Shown one piece after another: positions 8,730 to 16,102 of a stretch of DNA of 40,786 bases. The stretch is from NCBI RefSeq assembly GCF_036016955.1, contig NZ_JAYWXI010000016.1:1-40786 (forward strand), given 5' to 3'. The stretch is from JAYWXI01 sp036016955. GTDB taxonomy: Bacteria; Bacteroidota; Bacteroidia; Flavobacteriales; Weeksellaceae. The notes beneath the pieces are model-generated. The model ran no database searches and had not been told where the DNA came from. It saw only the letters and a program-made list of their open reading frames with translations. The position numbers and the translations under genes were made by a program. The number at the start of each line of letters is the position of its first letter. Within the stretch, counting starts at the first letter, position 1.

Positions 8730-11700
8730 ATGTTCAGATATTTATTTTCTATCTTTCTATGTTTGGTAGGAATCTTAAAAGCACAAAATGATAAAACTCC
8801 TGCATTCTATAAAGAAATGCAGAAAAACAAACCTAATGTGTTCGTCGTAGATTCCTTATATGATATTTATAGAGCAAATACCTCTTTAGATTTTGATGCT
8901 GAGACCTTGGAAGAAATCAAAAAAATGAAAGCTTCCAATCCAAATAAAGTACAAAAATCACCTTGGTTATCTAACGCTAGACAAGAGAATAGTCCTATCA
9001 AAAAAGAATTTCGTAGTGAATATGAAAAAGAATACCTTGAGTGGCGTAGAGAGATACAACCTTATATAAATGGGAAGGGGTATATAGACTATCCTTCCAC
9101 ACAAGAGCTTAACCAAACTTTTTCCCAAAAACCTAAAGCACCTTTACTAAGAAGAGTTTTAAGGAGTTTAGGTGTAGCAACTAGCAGTACCTCATCTAAT
9201 ATTTATGACAGTTCTGAAATACCTTATCACGCCACTTTTTCAGGGTGGCATTATTATGGTCCCGTTCAGATGCTTTCTAATACGGGGCAGAATAATGTTA
9301 CTAGCCAAGCTAATGTGAGAGCCTTTGCCCAATCGCCTACTAACCCTAATCATACCGTGTGTGCGGTGGAGAATGGAACCATTTATATCTCACACGATAA
9401 AGGCAAGATGTGGCATTTAGCAACAAAAGATTATGATATTAAAAATATTGCCGCACTAAGTTTTTCGGCTTCAGATGAAAATATAATTTATGCTGGAGCA
9501 GGGACGGGTCTCTATGTTTCTAGAGATGGTGGCATTACTTGGAAACTTCTCTCTGATTTTAATAATTTAAAAGAATATGCTAAAGTGGGTAATAATATTA
9601 CCACTATCATAAGTGTTTCTACTGATGGTAGTGCAATGAACGACAATGTCTTAATGGCAACTAACCGAGGTATTGTTAAACTAAGACAAGTTGAAAGTGG
9701 TTCGTCTGTAAGCTATCAATATGAAGTTAAACTTTCTCTTTGTGTTACAGACATTGTCCAACGTCCTAATCATAACAATGAGTTTTATGCGGTGGCTTAT
9801 GATGAAAACACCAAGTTCATGTATTTCTATAAGTCTGTAGACGGTGGCGAAACTTGGGAAAGAAAAGGCGTTAATGGTAAAGGTTGGCATGAGCCTGCGA
9901 CAAGTATGGAACGCTCTTGGGGAGCGAGGCTTACTGTAACACCGGCTAATGATAAAGTGGTTTATGCTTATATTATTGCCAACGAAACCTCAAGAGATAA
10001 TGGGCATTGGGGAGTGTATAGAAGCGATGATGCCGGAGAAACATGGCTACTTCCCAACCCTAACGGTCCTGGAGCGGGAGCTAACGGATATAATAGTTCA
10101 ACTAATATCAATATAGCTACTTTTCCCTTTCAGCCAACGGGAAGCTATACACAAGGGTTTTATAATTGTGCCATCATTGCTTCACCTACTGATGCCAACA
10201 CTTTCATAGTGGGTGGTCTTAACGCCTATATTTCAAGAGACGGTGGGCAAACTTTTCAATATTTTGGAGGTTATCGTGGTCCCAAGCAAATCCATGTGGA
10301 TATGCAGACATTCTATCAGCAGACTAATGCCGACGGTAGCGTGGATACGTGGCTCACTACTGATGGAGGTATTAACTACTCTACTGATTTTTTTGATATA
10401 GTAAATGAAGTAAGAACTTTCGGACTTGGAGGTGATTATTGGGGCTTTGACCTTGGTGAATATAATACTAATATGGGTGGAGGTATGTATCATAATGGGG
10501 ACAGCTACCATGTTTCTACCTATGGCACAGGTATTTTTAAACATTTAGGTGGTGGTGAGAGTTCTACAGGCTATATTCTTCCAGGTAGTGATGAAAGACA
10601 TTTTGTATTCTCAGATTTTCAAGGTGTTATTGTTTCTCCTGACATTAACACTACTTATACTCCTGCATATAAATTAAACCCTATTCCTCTAGAACCCTAT
10701 GCAGGAAGAGGGATACCTTATTACACCCAAAGGGATCATAACGGAAATATGTACTATTTTACGCAGACCAATGAAGAAAAAGCTTTAGGTAAATTTAATC
10801 TACAAGTTTATAATTATAAGGATAACAAAGTTTACTTATTGAAGGAGATGACTACCGTGCCTACCGCAGCTCCACAACAATATACGGTATCTTTCTCTAA
10901 CCCTTTGTATCAGTATCTAATTGTAAATAACACCCTATATGCTTCCACAGATGGAGGGAAAAATTGGGAAGAAAAAACAACGCCTTTCGTTAATAATATG
11001 AATTTAGCGGTTTCGGATAGTGACCCTAAAACCATTTATGTATTAAGAAGCTATACTACAGGAAACGATATTTTAAAAATCAGTAGAGATGGTGGAAATA
11101 CCTTTCAAAATATTAGTAATCCAAACACTAGCCGAAACTACAGGCATATCCTTAATGTGAGAGGGACTGATGTGATTTTCATTTTTGGAAATAACCAATC
11201 CAAAGTGTATTATTATATTGATGGGGCTTGGAAAGAATACAGCGAAGATTTACCATTTAATCTCAATATTCTAGAGCCTAAAATACAATACCGTACAGGC
11301 GAATTTTTCATGGCTACTAGCGGAAGTGGGATTTGGACGAGAAGACTTCCTGATGAGGTTTTGGCTAAAATGAATGTAGTTAAAATCAACATTGAAGCTC
11401 CTAAGAAAACAACCATTATTAAAGACTTTGTATTTCAACCTACTAATATTTCACTCTATTATGGCAAGAATATTGTGAAGAAGCAATGGGAGTTTCCTGG
11501 AGCTACACAAGTAAACAATGCAGATACTGATAAACCTTCTGTAGTGTATAATAAATACGGAAAATTTGGTGTAAAACTAACTCTGACCGATAGTGATGGT
11601 AAAACTTACAGCCAAACCTTCCCTAATTTTTTCACGGTGTATCCTTACTGTGCGTGTGATGCTCCGAATATCATGAAAAATTTGATAGGTAATACTTTAG

Positions 11701-12314
11701 TTTGGGTAGATGCTGGAAAAACAAACGAGCAAAACCAAACCGTAGTTGATAGAGTTACTAACGAATCTTATAGTTTAGTTAACGCTTCTAATAACATAAC
11801 TTTAGAGCAAAATCCTAGCCTTTATAATGGTAAAAAAGTATTAAGCTTTAAATCTGGTGATAGCTATATAGACTTGGGTAAAACTTATGAAGGTAAAACC
11901 TTCTTTGTGGTTTCTAAAGTAAATCCTAATGCTAATAATAACTTTAATTTCTTATTAGGAGATAATAATTATGCTGACTTTCATAGTAATGGTAGATTTG
12001 GTAGTATCTTTAGTGCAAGATATATGTCAGATAACAAAAGATTTGATGTTTTACAAAGTGGTAAAACGATGATTAACGGCGTGGATAAAAACTATTTTAT
12101 AACTAATTTTACAACTGATAACCTAGCCGTTTATGCTCTCCGTGTAGCTAATGACAACACCGTTGCACGAGTGCGTTATATCTCTAAAGACAGGGGGCAA
12201 ACCAATCGCTCTTGGCGTGGAGAAATAGCAGAAGTTATTGTTTTTGATAAGCTATTAACTGACGAGGAAATGAAAGAAGTCAATACTTACCTCATGCAAA
12301 AATTTGGTTTGTAA
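8730..12314 (+). CDS. Second BNR/Asp-box exoprotein, PKD plus ConA-like C-terminus
   Basis: This 1194-residue protein is paralogous to the one at 4755. Both have a signal peptide, an N-terminal helical region with a matching motif ('Y..W......P[FY][VI]NG.G', near residues 105-120 here), Asp-box repeats and a PKD-like domain. Asp-boxes appear near residues 221, 263, 368, 431, 500, 738 and 784, and the PKD-like fold at about 888-970. The C-terminus differs. Instead of a T9SS sorting domain it carries about 200 residues of ConA/LamG-like jelly roll ending GEIAEVIVFDKLLTDEEMKE, a common closing pattern in such lectin-like domains. How it leaves the cell or stays attached is therefore unclear. It is AT-rich (27-38% GC in sampled 60-bp stretches). 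It starts 13 bp after the 234-residue exported protein, so the two are probably co-expressed. Confidence 0.87.
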   Translation: MFRYLFSIFLCLVGILKAQNDKTPAFYKEMQKNKPNVFVVDSLYDIYRANTSLDFDAETLEEIKKMKASNPNKVQKSPWLSNARQENSPIKKEFRSEYEKEYLEWRREIQPYINGKGYIDYPSTQELNQTFSQKPKAPLLRRVLRSLGVATSSTSSNIYDSSEIPYHATFSGWHYYGPVQMLSNTGQNNVTSQANVRAFAQSPTNPNHTVCAVENGTIYISHDKGKMWHLATKDYDIKNIAALSFSASDENIIYAGAGTGLYVSRDGGITWKLLSDFNNLKEYAKVGNNITTIISVSTDGSAMNDNVLMATNRGIVKLRQVESGSSVSYQYEVKLSLCVTDIVQRPNHNNEFYAVAYDENTKFMYFYKSVDGGETWERKGVNGKGWHEPATSMERSWGARLTVTPANDKVVYAYIIANETSRDNGHWGVYRSDDAGETWLLPNPNGPGAGANGYNSSTNINIATFPFQPTGSYTQGFYNCAIIASPTDANTFIVGGLNAYISRDGGQTFQYFGGYRGPKQIHVDMQTFYQQTNADGSVDTWLTTDGGINYSTDFFDIVNEVRTFGLGGDYWGFDLGEYNTNMGGGMYHNGDSYHVSTYGTGIFKHLGGGESSTGYILPGSDERHFVFSDFQGVIVSPDINTTYTPAYKLNPIPLEPYAGRGIPYYTQRDHNGNMYYFTQTNEEKALGKFNLQVYNYKDNKVYLLKEMTTVPTAAPQQYTVSFSNPLYQYLIVNNTLYASTDGGKNWEEKTTPFVNNMNLAVSDSDPKTIYVLRSYTTGNDILKISRDGGNTFQNISNPNTSRNYRHILNVRGTDVIFIFGNNQSKVYYYIDGAWKEYSEDLPFNLNILEPKIQYRTGEFFMATSGSGIWTRRLPDEVLAKMNVVKINIEAPKKTTIIKDFVFQPTNISLYYGKNIVKKQWEFPGATQVNNADTDKPSVVYNKYGKFGVKLTLTDSDGKTYSQTFPNFFTVYPYCACDAPNIMKNLIGNTLVWVDAGKTNEQNQTVVDRVTNESYSLVNASNNITLEQNPSLYNGKKVLSFKSGDSYIDLGKTYEGKTFFVVSKVNPNANNNFNFLLGDNNYADFHSNGRFGSIFSARYMSDNKRFDVLQSGKTMINGVDKNYFITNFTTDNLAVYALRVANDNTVARVRYISKDRGQTNRSWRGEIAEVIVFDKLLTDEEMKEVNTYLMQKFGL

Positions 12315-12341
12315 AAACAGAATATATCATTAAAAAATCTC

Positions 12342-12349
12342 TACTTTTG
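12342..12349 (+). promoter_or_regulatory. -7 element overlapping a false GTG start of msrB
   Basis: TACTTTTG matches TAnnTTTG and ends on the G of an in-frame GTG at 12349. By the usual spacing transcription would begin within a few bases of the ATGs at 12352 and 12355. The GTG is thus promoter sequence, and the message would be leaderless or nearly so. Confidence 0.5.
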
Positions 12350-12351
12350 TG

Positions 12352-12870
12352 ATGATGAAATCAATAATTATCTCATTAGTAGGGATTTTTTCTTTACTAC
12401 AATGTTTACCCAAAAACTCTAATATGGAAAAGCCTCAATCTACAGAAAAGAATCCTTATTACTCTCGTACAGATTCTACTCCAGTAAAGTTGTCCAATGA
12501 AGAATGGCATAAGGTCCTTCCACCAGAGCTTTATTCTATTGCTAGAGAAGCCGAAACGGAAAGACCTTTCACCGGCATATACAACGACTTTGATAAAAAA
12601 GGAAATTACTATTGCGCAGCTTGTGGCAACCATTTGTTTAAATCTGATTATAAGTTTGCTTCCTCTTGTGGTTGGCCAAGTTTTTTTGAAGTGAATAAAG
12701 AAGGTGTTATCTACAAGATAGATTCTTCTCACGGTATGGAGCGTACCGAAGTTTTATGCAAAAGATGCGAAGCTCATTTGGGGCATGTGTTTAATGATGG
12801 ACCTCCACCTACGGGCATACGCTATTGTATGAATTCTATAAGTTTAGATTTTGTTCCTGAGGAGGAATAA
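12352..12870 (+). CDS. msrB: Peptide-methionine (R)-S-oxide reductase, lipoprotein form
   Basis: It reduces methionine-R-sulfoxide in proteins. The MsrB fold is recognisable by two zinc-binding pairs, CAAC and CKRC, by CGWPSF, by GHVFNDGPPPTG and by the catalytic cysteine in RYCMNS (residue 159 from this start). The N-terminus (MKSIIISLVGIFSLLQC) is a lipoprotein signal with an LLQC lipobox, so the enzyme probably sits in the envelope and repairs exported proteins. ATG 12352 and ATG 12355 are adjacent; GTG 12349 belongs to the -7 element. It follows the large secreted-protein genes but appears to have its own promoter. A 14-bp hairpin terminator lies downstream. The family call is secure and the location is inferred from the signal. 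Confidence 0.95.
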   Translation: MMKSIIISLVGIFSLLQCLPKNSNMEKPQSTEKNPYYSRTDSTPVKLSNEEWHKVLPPELYSIAREAETERPFTGIYNDFDKKGNYYCAACGNHLFKSDYKFASSCGWPSFFEVNKEGVIYKIDSSHGMERTEVLCKRCEAHLGHVFNDGPPPTGIRYCMNSISLDFVPEEE

Positions 12871-12895
12871 AATAAAAATGTCTCTCTGCAATATG

Positions 12896-12931
12896 AAAAA
12901 TGTTAGACTGTTTTTATAGTCTAACATTTTT
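12896..12931. terminator. Bidirectional terminator between msrB and a convergent lipoprotein
   Basis: A perfect 14-bp inverted repeat (12896-12909 and 12918-12931) has an 8-nt loop. The stem ends are A5 and T5, so it provides a T-run in both directions between the convergent genes ending at 12870 and 12958. Confidence 0.88.
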
Positions 12932-12957
12932 CGTTTTATCAGAAAGTAAATTTAAAA

Positions 12958-13353
12958 TTAGTACAAAATCTCCGAAGATTTAGTTTCTCCCTTTTTAAGA
13001 GTTATAGCTGTTTTACCAAGCAATTTTTCATTACCATCAAAAACAGCGAAATAAAAAGTGGTTTGAGTGTCAATGATATTCAAATCAAATGAATCAAGTA
13101 GCTCAAAGGTTGCAGTACCTCCTTTGTCAGTTACTACTTGTTTATCTGCGTGAAATGGTGTGAAAAAACTAGAATTTGGTCCTTTGCCTGTTTTAAACAT
13201 ATAAACCGTTGTAGTGGCTTGTAATACTCCGCTTTTCTTAACCGTAATCAAGGCTTTTGTTTCTGTTTTAGTTTCTTTATCGTCATCTCTATTGCACGAA
13301 AACAAACACATACTTACAGAACAAACAAGAATGAATAATAAAAATTTTTTCAT
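12958..13353 (-). CDS. Small lipoprotein of unknown function
   Basis: This 131-residue product has a lipoprotein signal (LVCSVSMCLFSC, lipid-anchored Cys near residue 20) followed by a charged linker, NRDDDKETKTETK, typical of surface-exposed Bacteroidetes lipoproteins. The rest looks all-beta: VTDKGGTATFELLDSF and ITLKKGETKSSEI suggest an Ig-like or transthyretin-like fold, similar in feel to DUF4625-type or big-like proteins, but I do not assign a family. It is convergent with msrB and divergent from the XRE regulator at 13477, so it shares the regulator's promoter region. The gene is very AT-rich. Confidence 0.75.
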   Translation of the reverse strand: MKKFLLFILVCSVSMCLFSCNRDDDKETKTETKALITVKKSGVLQATTTVYMFKTGKGPNSSFFTPFHADKQVVTDKGGTATFELLDSFDLNIIDTQTTFYFAVFDGNEKLLGKTAITLKKGETKSSEILY

Positions 13354-13415
13354 AGTTTAAATTTTAAGTTAATATTATTTTAGAATTTATTTTCCACAAA
13401 GGTCAAAAAATTTAT

Positions 13416-13445
13416 TTTGCTGAAATTTTTAAAATTGTATATTTG
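13416..13445 (+). promoter_or_regulatory. Complete flavobacterial promoter of the first XRE gene
   Basis: TTTG (13416-13419), an 18-bp spacer and TATATTTG (13438-13445) match the -33 TTTG / -7 TAnnTTTG consensus. This is one of two near-consensus bipartite promoters in the window. A GTATA/TATAC palindrome overlaps its -7 element. Confidence 0.7.
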
Positions 13446-13450
13446 TATAC
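13437..13450. promoter_or_regulatory. Candidate XRE operator over the -7 box
   Basis: GTATA-TTTG-TATAC is an inverted repeat with 5-bp arms that spans the -7 element of the XRE gene. A repressor bound here would block its own promoter, a common layout for small XRE regulators. Assignment to this protein is inference. Confidence 0.4.
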
Positions 13451-13476
13451 GCTTTTTGGATATAAAAATGCATAAT

Positions 13477-13845
13477 ATGAATAAAATAGGAGTTAATATA
13501 AGAAGATTGAGAGAGAGAAAAGGGTTTTCTCAGGAGTATGTAGCACAAGAACTCAACATAAGTCAAGCGTCTTATGCGAGATTAGAAAATGAAAATACTA
13601 AGGTAACTGTAGAAAGATTATCCAAAATAGCAGAGATATTAGAAACAGATATTACAGAGTTCTTCAACGAAAACAGATTGAGTATTCAAACTCAAAATAA
13701 CTATGAAGGCTCTTATGGTAATGGATATGTTCAAAATTTACATATAGAAAATAAAGAAACTATCCAAAAGTTGATAGAGTCTTACGAGGCTAGAATAAAA
13801 GAAAAAGATGATATAATAGCCCTTTTAGAAGAGCTTGTACACTAA
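13477..13845 (+). CDS. XRE-family helix-turn-helix regulator with coiled tail
   Basis: This 122-residue protein has an N-terminal HTH_3 domain (about residues 5-62: NIRRLRERKGFSQEYVA, then ISQASYARLE) and a C-terminal tail with a predicted helix of about 30 residues (IQKLIESYEARIKEKDDII), probably for oligomerisation. Starts at 13468 and 13477 are both possible; MNKIG at 13477 aligns with the start of its paralog at 36185. The two proteins share HTH, linker and tail design. It is AT-rich like its left neighbours, and divergent from the small lipoprotein at 12958. The function is probably transcriptional regulation; its target is unknown, with autoregulation or control of the lipoprotein as the nearest hypotheses. 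Confidence 0.88.
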   Translation: MNKIGVNIRRLRERKGFSQEYVAQELNISQASYARLENENTKVTVERLSKIAEILETDITEFFNENRLSIQTQNNYEGSYGNGYVQNLHIENKETIQKLIESYEARIKEKDDIIALLEELVH

Positions 13846-13889
13846 TTTCTACCGATTTGTTGCATTTTTTGGGCGACAAAATGCAAAAT

Positions 13890-13912
13890 AAACCGCCCTC
13901 GGAGGGCGGTTT
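13890..13912. terminator. GC-rich terminator between XRE and porin
   Basis: A 10-bp stem (AAACCGCCCT / AGGGCGGTTT) closes on a 3-nt CGG loop between convergent genes. The stronger T-rich tract follows on the - strand, so it mainly serves the porin gene ending at 13923. Confidence 0.8.
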
Positions 13913-13922
13913 AAACAAAAAA

Positions 13923-15254
13923 CTAAAATTTAGCCTTAAAAATCTGAGGATTAACATTCAAACTTAGCCAAGCCCAATCCTGATAAGTTCCCGCCGTAGT
14001 TTTATTCTTCAACGCCCGAAGCGTATCGGTCGTCAAAAAGAACGAGTAACCGCCTACCAACTGAGCGTAAGGCCCTATTTTATACCCAAAGGTAAAATCC
14101 CACTCGTTCCCCAAATAAGACGATCTTTTTCTATCGCCGTCATAAACCCCTGCTCCCGCATTGAACACATGAGCATGAGCCCCCAAATCCAAAGAAGAAT
14201 TAACCTTGGCCGAAAGCTTTAGGTGGGTATCCAAAAGCCCCACGTTTTTATGAGCGTTTCCAACATAGAAATAATCCATAAACCCATAAAACTTATGATG
14301 CGTACCATAAAGCGGATCAAACACCCTCGACACTCCTCCCGAAGCATTCGTCCGATCCCCGGAAAGATAATCCACCCCGAAAGTCAAGTTAACGGGAGAG
14401 ACAATCTTATACCCCAAAGATCCCGAAACCAAATAAGCCGACTTATCTACTCCCGACGCATTTTTACCCGTCTGGTAGTACGCAGACAAATGCCCATTCC
14501 ACAAGCCCTGCTTCCCAAAATAGTTAACTCCGAACGTTTGCAGGTTCTGTGTTTTAGCCTCAGGCTGAAGCGCATCGTTCCTAAATCCTAAATTATTAAC
14601 CAAAACCGAAACATAAGACTCCCGAGCCACAGCATACTTAAAGTGAATCATCTGCATATGCTGATAAGGCTGCGCATCCGAAGGTGAAAAAAACTGCCCC
14701 GACGGATTATTGACATTCGACGGTCCCTGAGTCGTTTTATAATTCTGATTAAAAGCCGCGTAAACATTCACAAGAGATTTATCCTGCTTCCATTCCAAAC
14801 CAAGAGCATCATGACTACGCCCCGCAGGATGCCAATCCAACGCCCCGAAAATCCGTTCGTCATCCAAAGAAATCACCTGACGCCCCACTTTGGTTCGCAA
14901 TCCCTCGGAAAGTTTCAAATCCGCATACGCTTCATAAACCGAAAGCCCGCCACTAGGATCCACCACCTGAACCTGATTCGCCTGCCCCCAAACATTCACG
15001 TTTTGCACCGAAAGCCGAACTTTAAGCATATCCTTATGCGCATAGTTCATTCCCAATCTCGTTCTGTTATGCGTCAAAAAAGCATTTTGTTCGCCTGTTT
15101 CCAAAGGCGTATAGGCCCCATTGCGATATTCCGTCCTAGGCCGAATCTGCAAAGACATATCAAACGTATTTTCCGCAACGTCCGATTCCTGAGCCCAAAG
15201 CAAGGACGAAGAAAATAAACAAGCTCCTAGTAAAGGCAAATAATAAGTTTTCAT
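13923..15254 (-). CDS. Alginate-export-family outer membrane porin next to nrfHA
   Basis: This 443-residue protein has a signal peptide ending ...SSLLWAQ (about residue 22) and a long all-beta region with aromatic-rich strands. It carries the 'LRPRTEYRNG', 'HNRTRLGMNY', 'QNVNVWG', 'GRQVISLDDERIFGALDWHPAGR' style features of the alginate_exp (PF13372) barrel family (the last string spans about residues 126-148). The family is named after AlgE, but most members have no link to alginate, and no alginate gene is nearby. It is divergently transcribed from nrfH, and both promoters flank one FNR-like palindrome. I infer a diffusion channel supporting anaerobic nitrite respiration, for example for nitrite or an organic electron donor. 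That substrate is a guess. Confidence 0.85.
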   Translation of the reverse strand: MKTYYLPLLGACLFSSSLLWAQESDVAENTFDMSLQIRPRTEYRNGAYTPLETGEQNAFLTHNRTRLGMNYAHKDMLKVRLSVQNVNVWGQANQVQVVDPSGGLSVYEAYADLKLSEGLRTKVGRQVISLDDERIFGALDWHPAGRSHDALGLEWKQDKSLVNVYAAFNQNYKTTQGPSNVNNPSGQFFSPSDAQPYQHMQMIHFKYAVARESYVSVLVNNLGFRNDALQPEAKTQNLQTFGVNYFGKQGLWNGHLSAYYQTGKNASGVDKSAYLVSGSLGYKIVSPVNLTFGVDYLSGDRTNASGGVSRVFDPLYGTHHKFYGFMDYFYVGNAHKNVGLLDTHLKLSAKVNSSLDLGAHAHVFNAGAGVYDGDRKRSSYLGNEWDFTFGYKIGPYAQLVGGYSFFLTTDTLRALKNKTTAGTYQDWAWLSLNVNPQIFKAKF

Positions 15255-15280
15255 AGCATCACAATTGCATTATTGACAAA

Positions 15281-15288
15281 CAAAATTA
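15281..15288 (-). promoter_or_regulatory. -7 element of the porin gene
   Basis: The - strand reads TAATTTTG, a TAnnTTTG match, about 27 bp before the start codon. No -33 TTTG sits upstream. The FNR-like palindrome is centred about 52 bp upstream of the implied start, almost the same geometry as at the amylase. Confidence 0.5.
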
Positions 15289-15322
15289 GTTATCATATTC
15301 ATTCTTTTTCACCTCAAAAAAC

Positions 15323-15336
15323 ATGATATATATCAA
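15323..15336. promoter_or_regulatory. FNR-like palindrome between porin and nrfH
   Basis: ATGAT-ATAT-ATCAA is one base from TTGAT-N4-ATCAA, with a perfect 12-bp palindromic core. It lies between two divergent -7 elements, about 60 bp from the predicted nrfH start. FNR or HcpR-type control of nrf genes is well established in other bacteria; binding here is inference. Confidence 0.55.
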
Positions 15337-15379
15337 CACAACACCCTATTTACACTGAAAACCAAATACTTACGAGCCT

Positions 15380-15387
15380 TATTTTTG
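15380..15387 (+). promoter_or_regulatory. -7 element of nrfHA
   Basis: TATTTTTG matches TAnnTTTG. It lacks a -33 TTTG at normal spacing, consistent with activation from the palindrome at 15323-15336. The predicted leader is about 85 nt. Confidence 0.45.
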
Positions 15388-15474
15388 ATAATATGATAAT
15401 TATTAGGTGCTTCATTAGCATCATAATTCATAATTCTAACTAATTTTGATTGGTAATTAAAAAAACAAACCCTT

Positions 15475-16080
15475 ATGATGGAGAAAGGCAATCATGCAGA
15501 CAAACCTAAAGCGAGAGGTTCAAAAGCGAGATGGCTGTTTCCTGTTTTCTCAGGAGTCGCTTTGGGGTTATTTGCTTACGTGTTTTATATTTCCAAGGCT
15601 CATTCTTATCTTTCGGATGATCCCAAAGCGTGTGTCAATTGCCACATCATGGCTCCGGAGTATTCCACTTGGTTCCATTCGTCTCATGGTAGGGTGACCA
15701 ATTGCAACGACTGCCACGTTCCACACGACAATGTCTTTAGAAAATACTATTTCAAAGCCATGGACGGAATGCGCCACGCCAGTATGTACTCCCTCCGCTT
15801 GGAGCCTCAGGTTATCAAAATAAGAAAACCCGGCGAAACCGTCGTTCAAGAAAATTGCATCCGCTGTCATAACGATTTAAACAGCATTGTAGGAACCGCC
15901 AAAGTTACGGCCTCTATGGCTCACGACAACGAAGGCAAACTTTGTTGGGAATGCCATAGGGATGTCCCACATGGCAACGTAAGAGGGCTAAATTCCGCAC
16001 CGAACGCCCGAGTGCCTTTGGCCGAAACCCCGGTGCCCGAATGGTTGAACAAAATGACTGAAAACACTACCAACAAATAA
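15475..16080 (+). CDS. nrfH: Cytochrome c nitrite reductase, membrane subunit NrfH
   Basis: This is a tetrahaem quinol dehydrogenase of the NapC/NirT family that passes electrons from menaquinol to NrfA. Its 201 residues hold one N-terminal membrane anchor (about 20-41, LFPVFSGVALGLFAYVFY) and four CXXCH haem sites at residues 53, 77, 128 and 157. It is somewhat longer than typical NrfH because of a basic N-terminal extension and a C-terminal tail. It precedes nrfA by 22 bp in the usual nrfHA order. Starts at 15475 and 15478 (both ATG) are equivalent. The neighbourhood (NrfA, CcsB, CcsA, FNR-like site) supports dissimilatory nitrite reduction to ammonia. Confidence 0.96.
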   Translation: MMEKGNHADKPKARGSKARWLFPVFSGVALGLFAYVFYISKAHSYLSDDPKACVNCHIMAPEYSTWFHSSHGRVTNCNDCHVPHDNVFRKYYFKAMDGMRHASMYSLRLEPQVIKIRKPGETVVQENCIRCHNDLNSIVGTAKVTASMAHDNEGKLCWECHRDVPHGNVRGLNSAPNARVPLAETPVPEWLNKMTENTTNK

Positions 16081-16102
16081 AAAAATAATAATACATAAAG
16101 TT

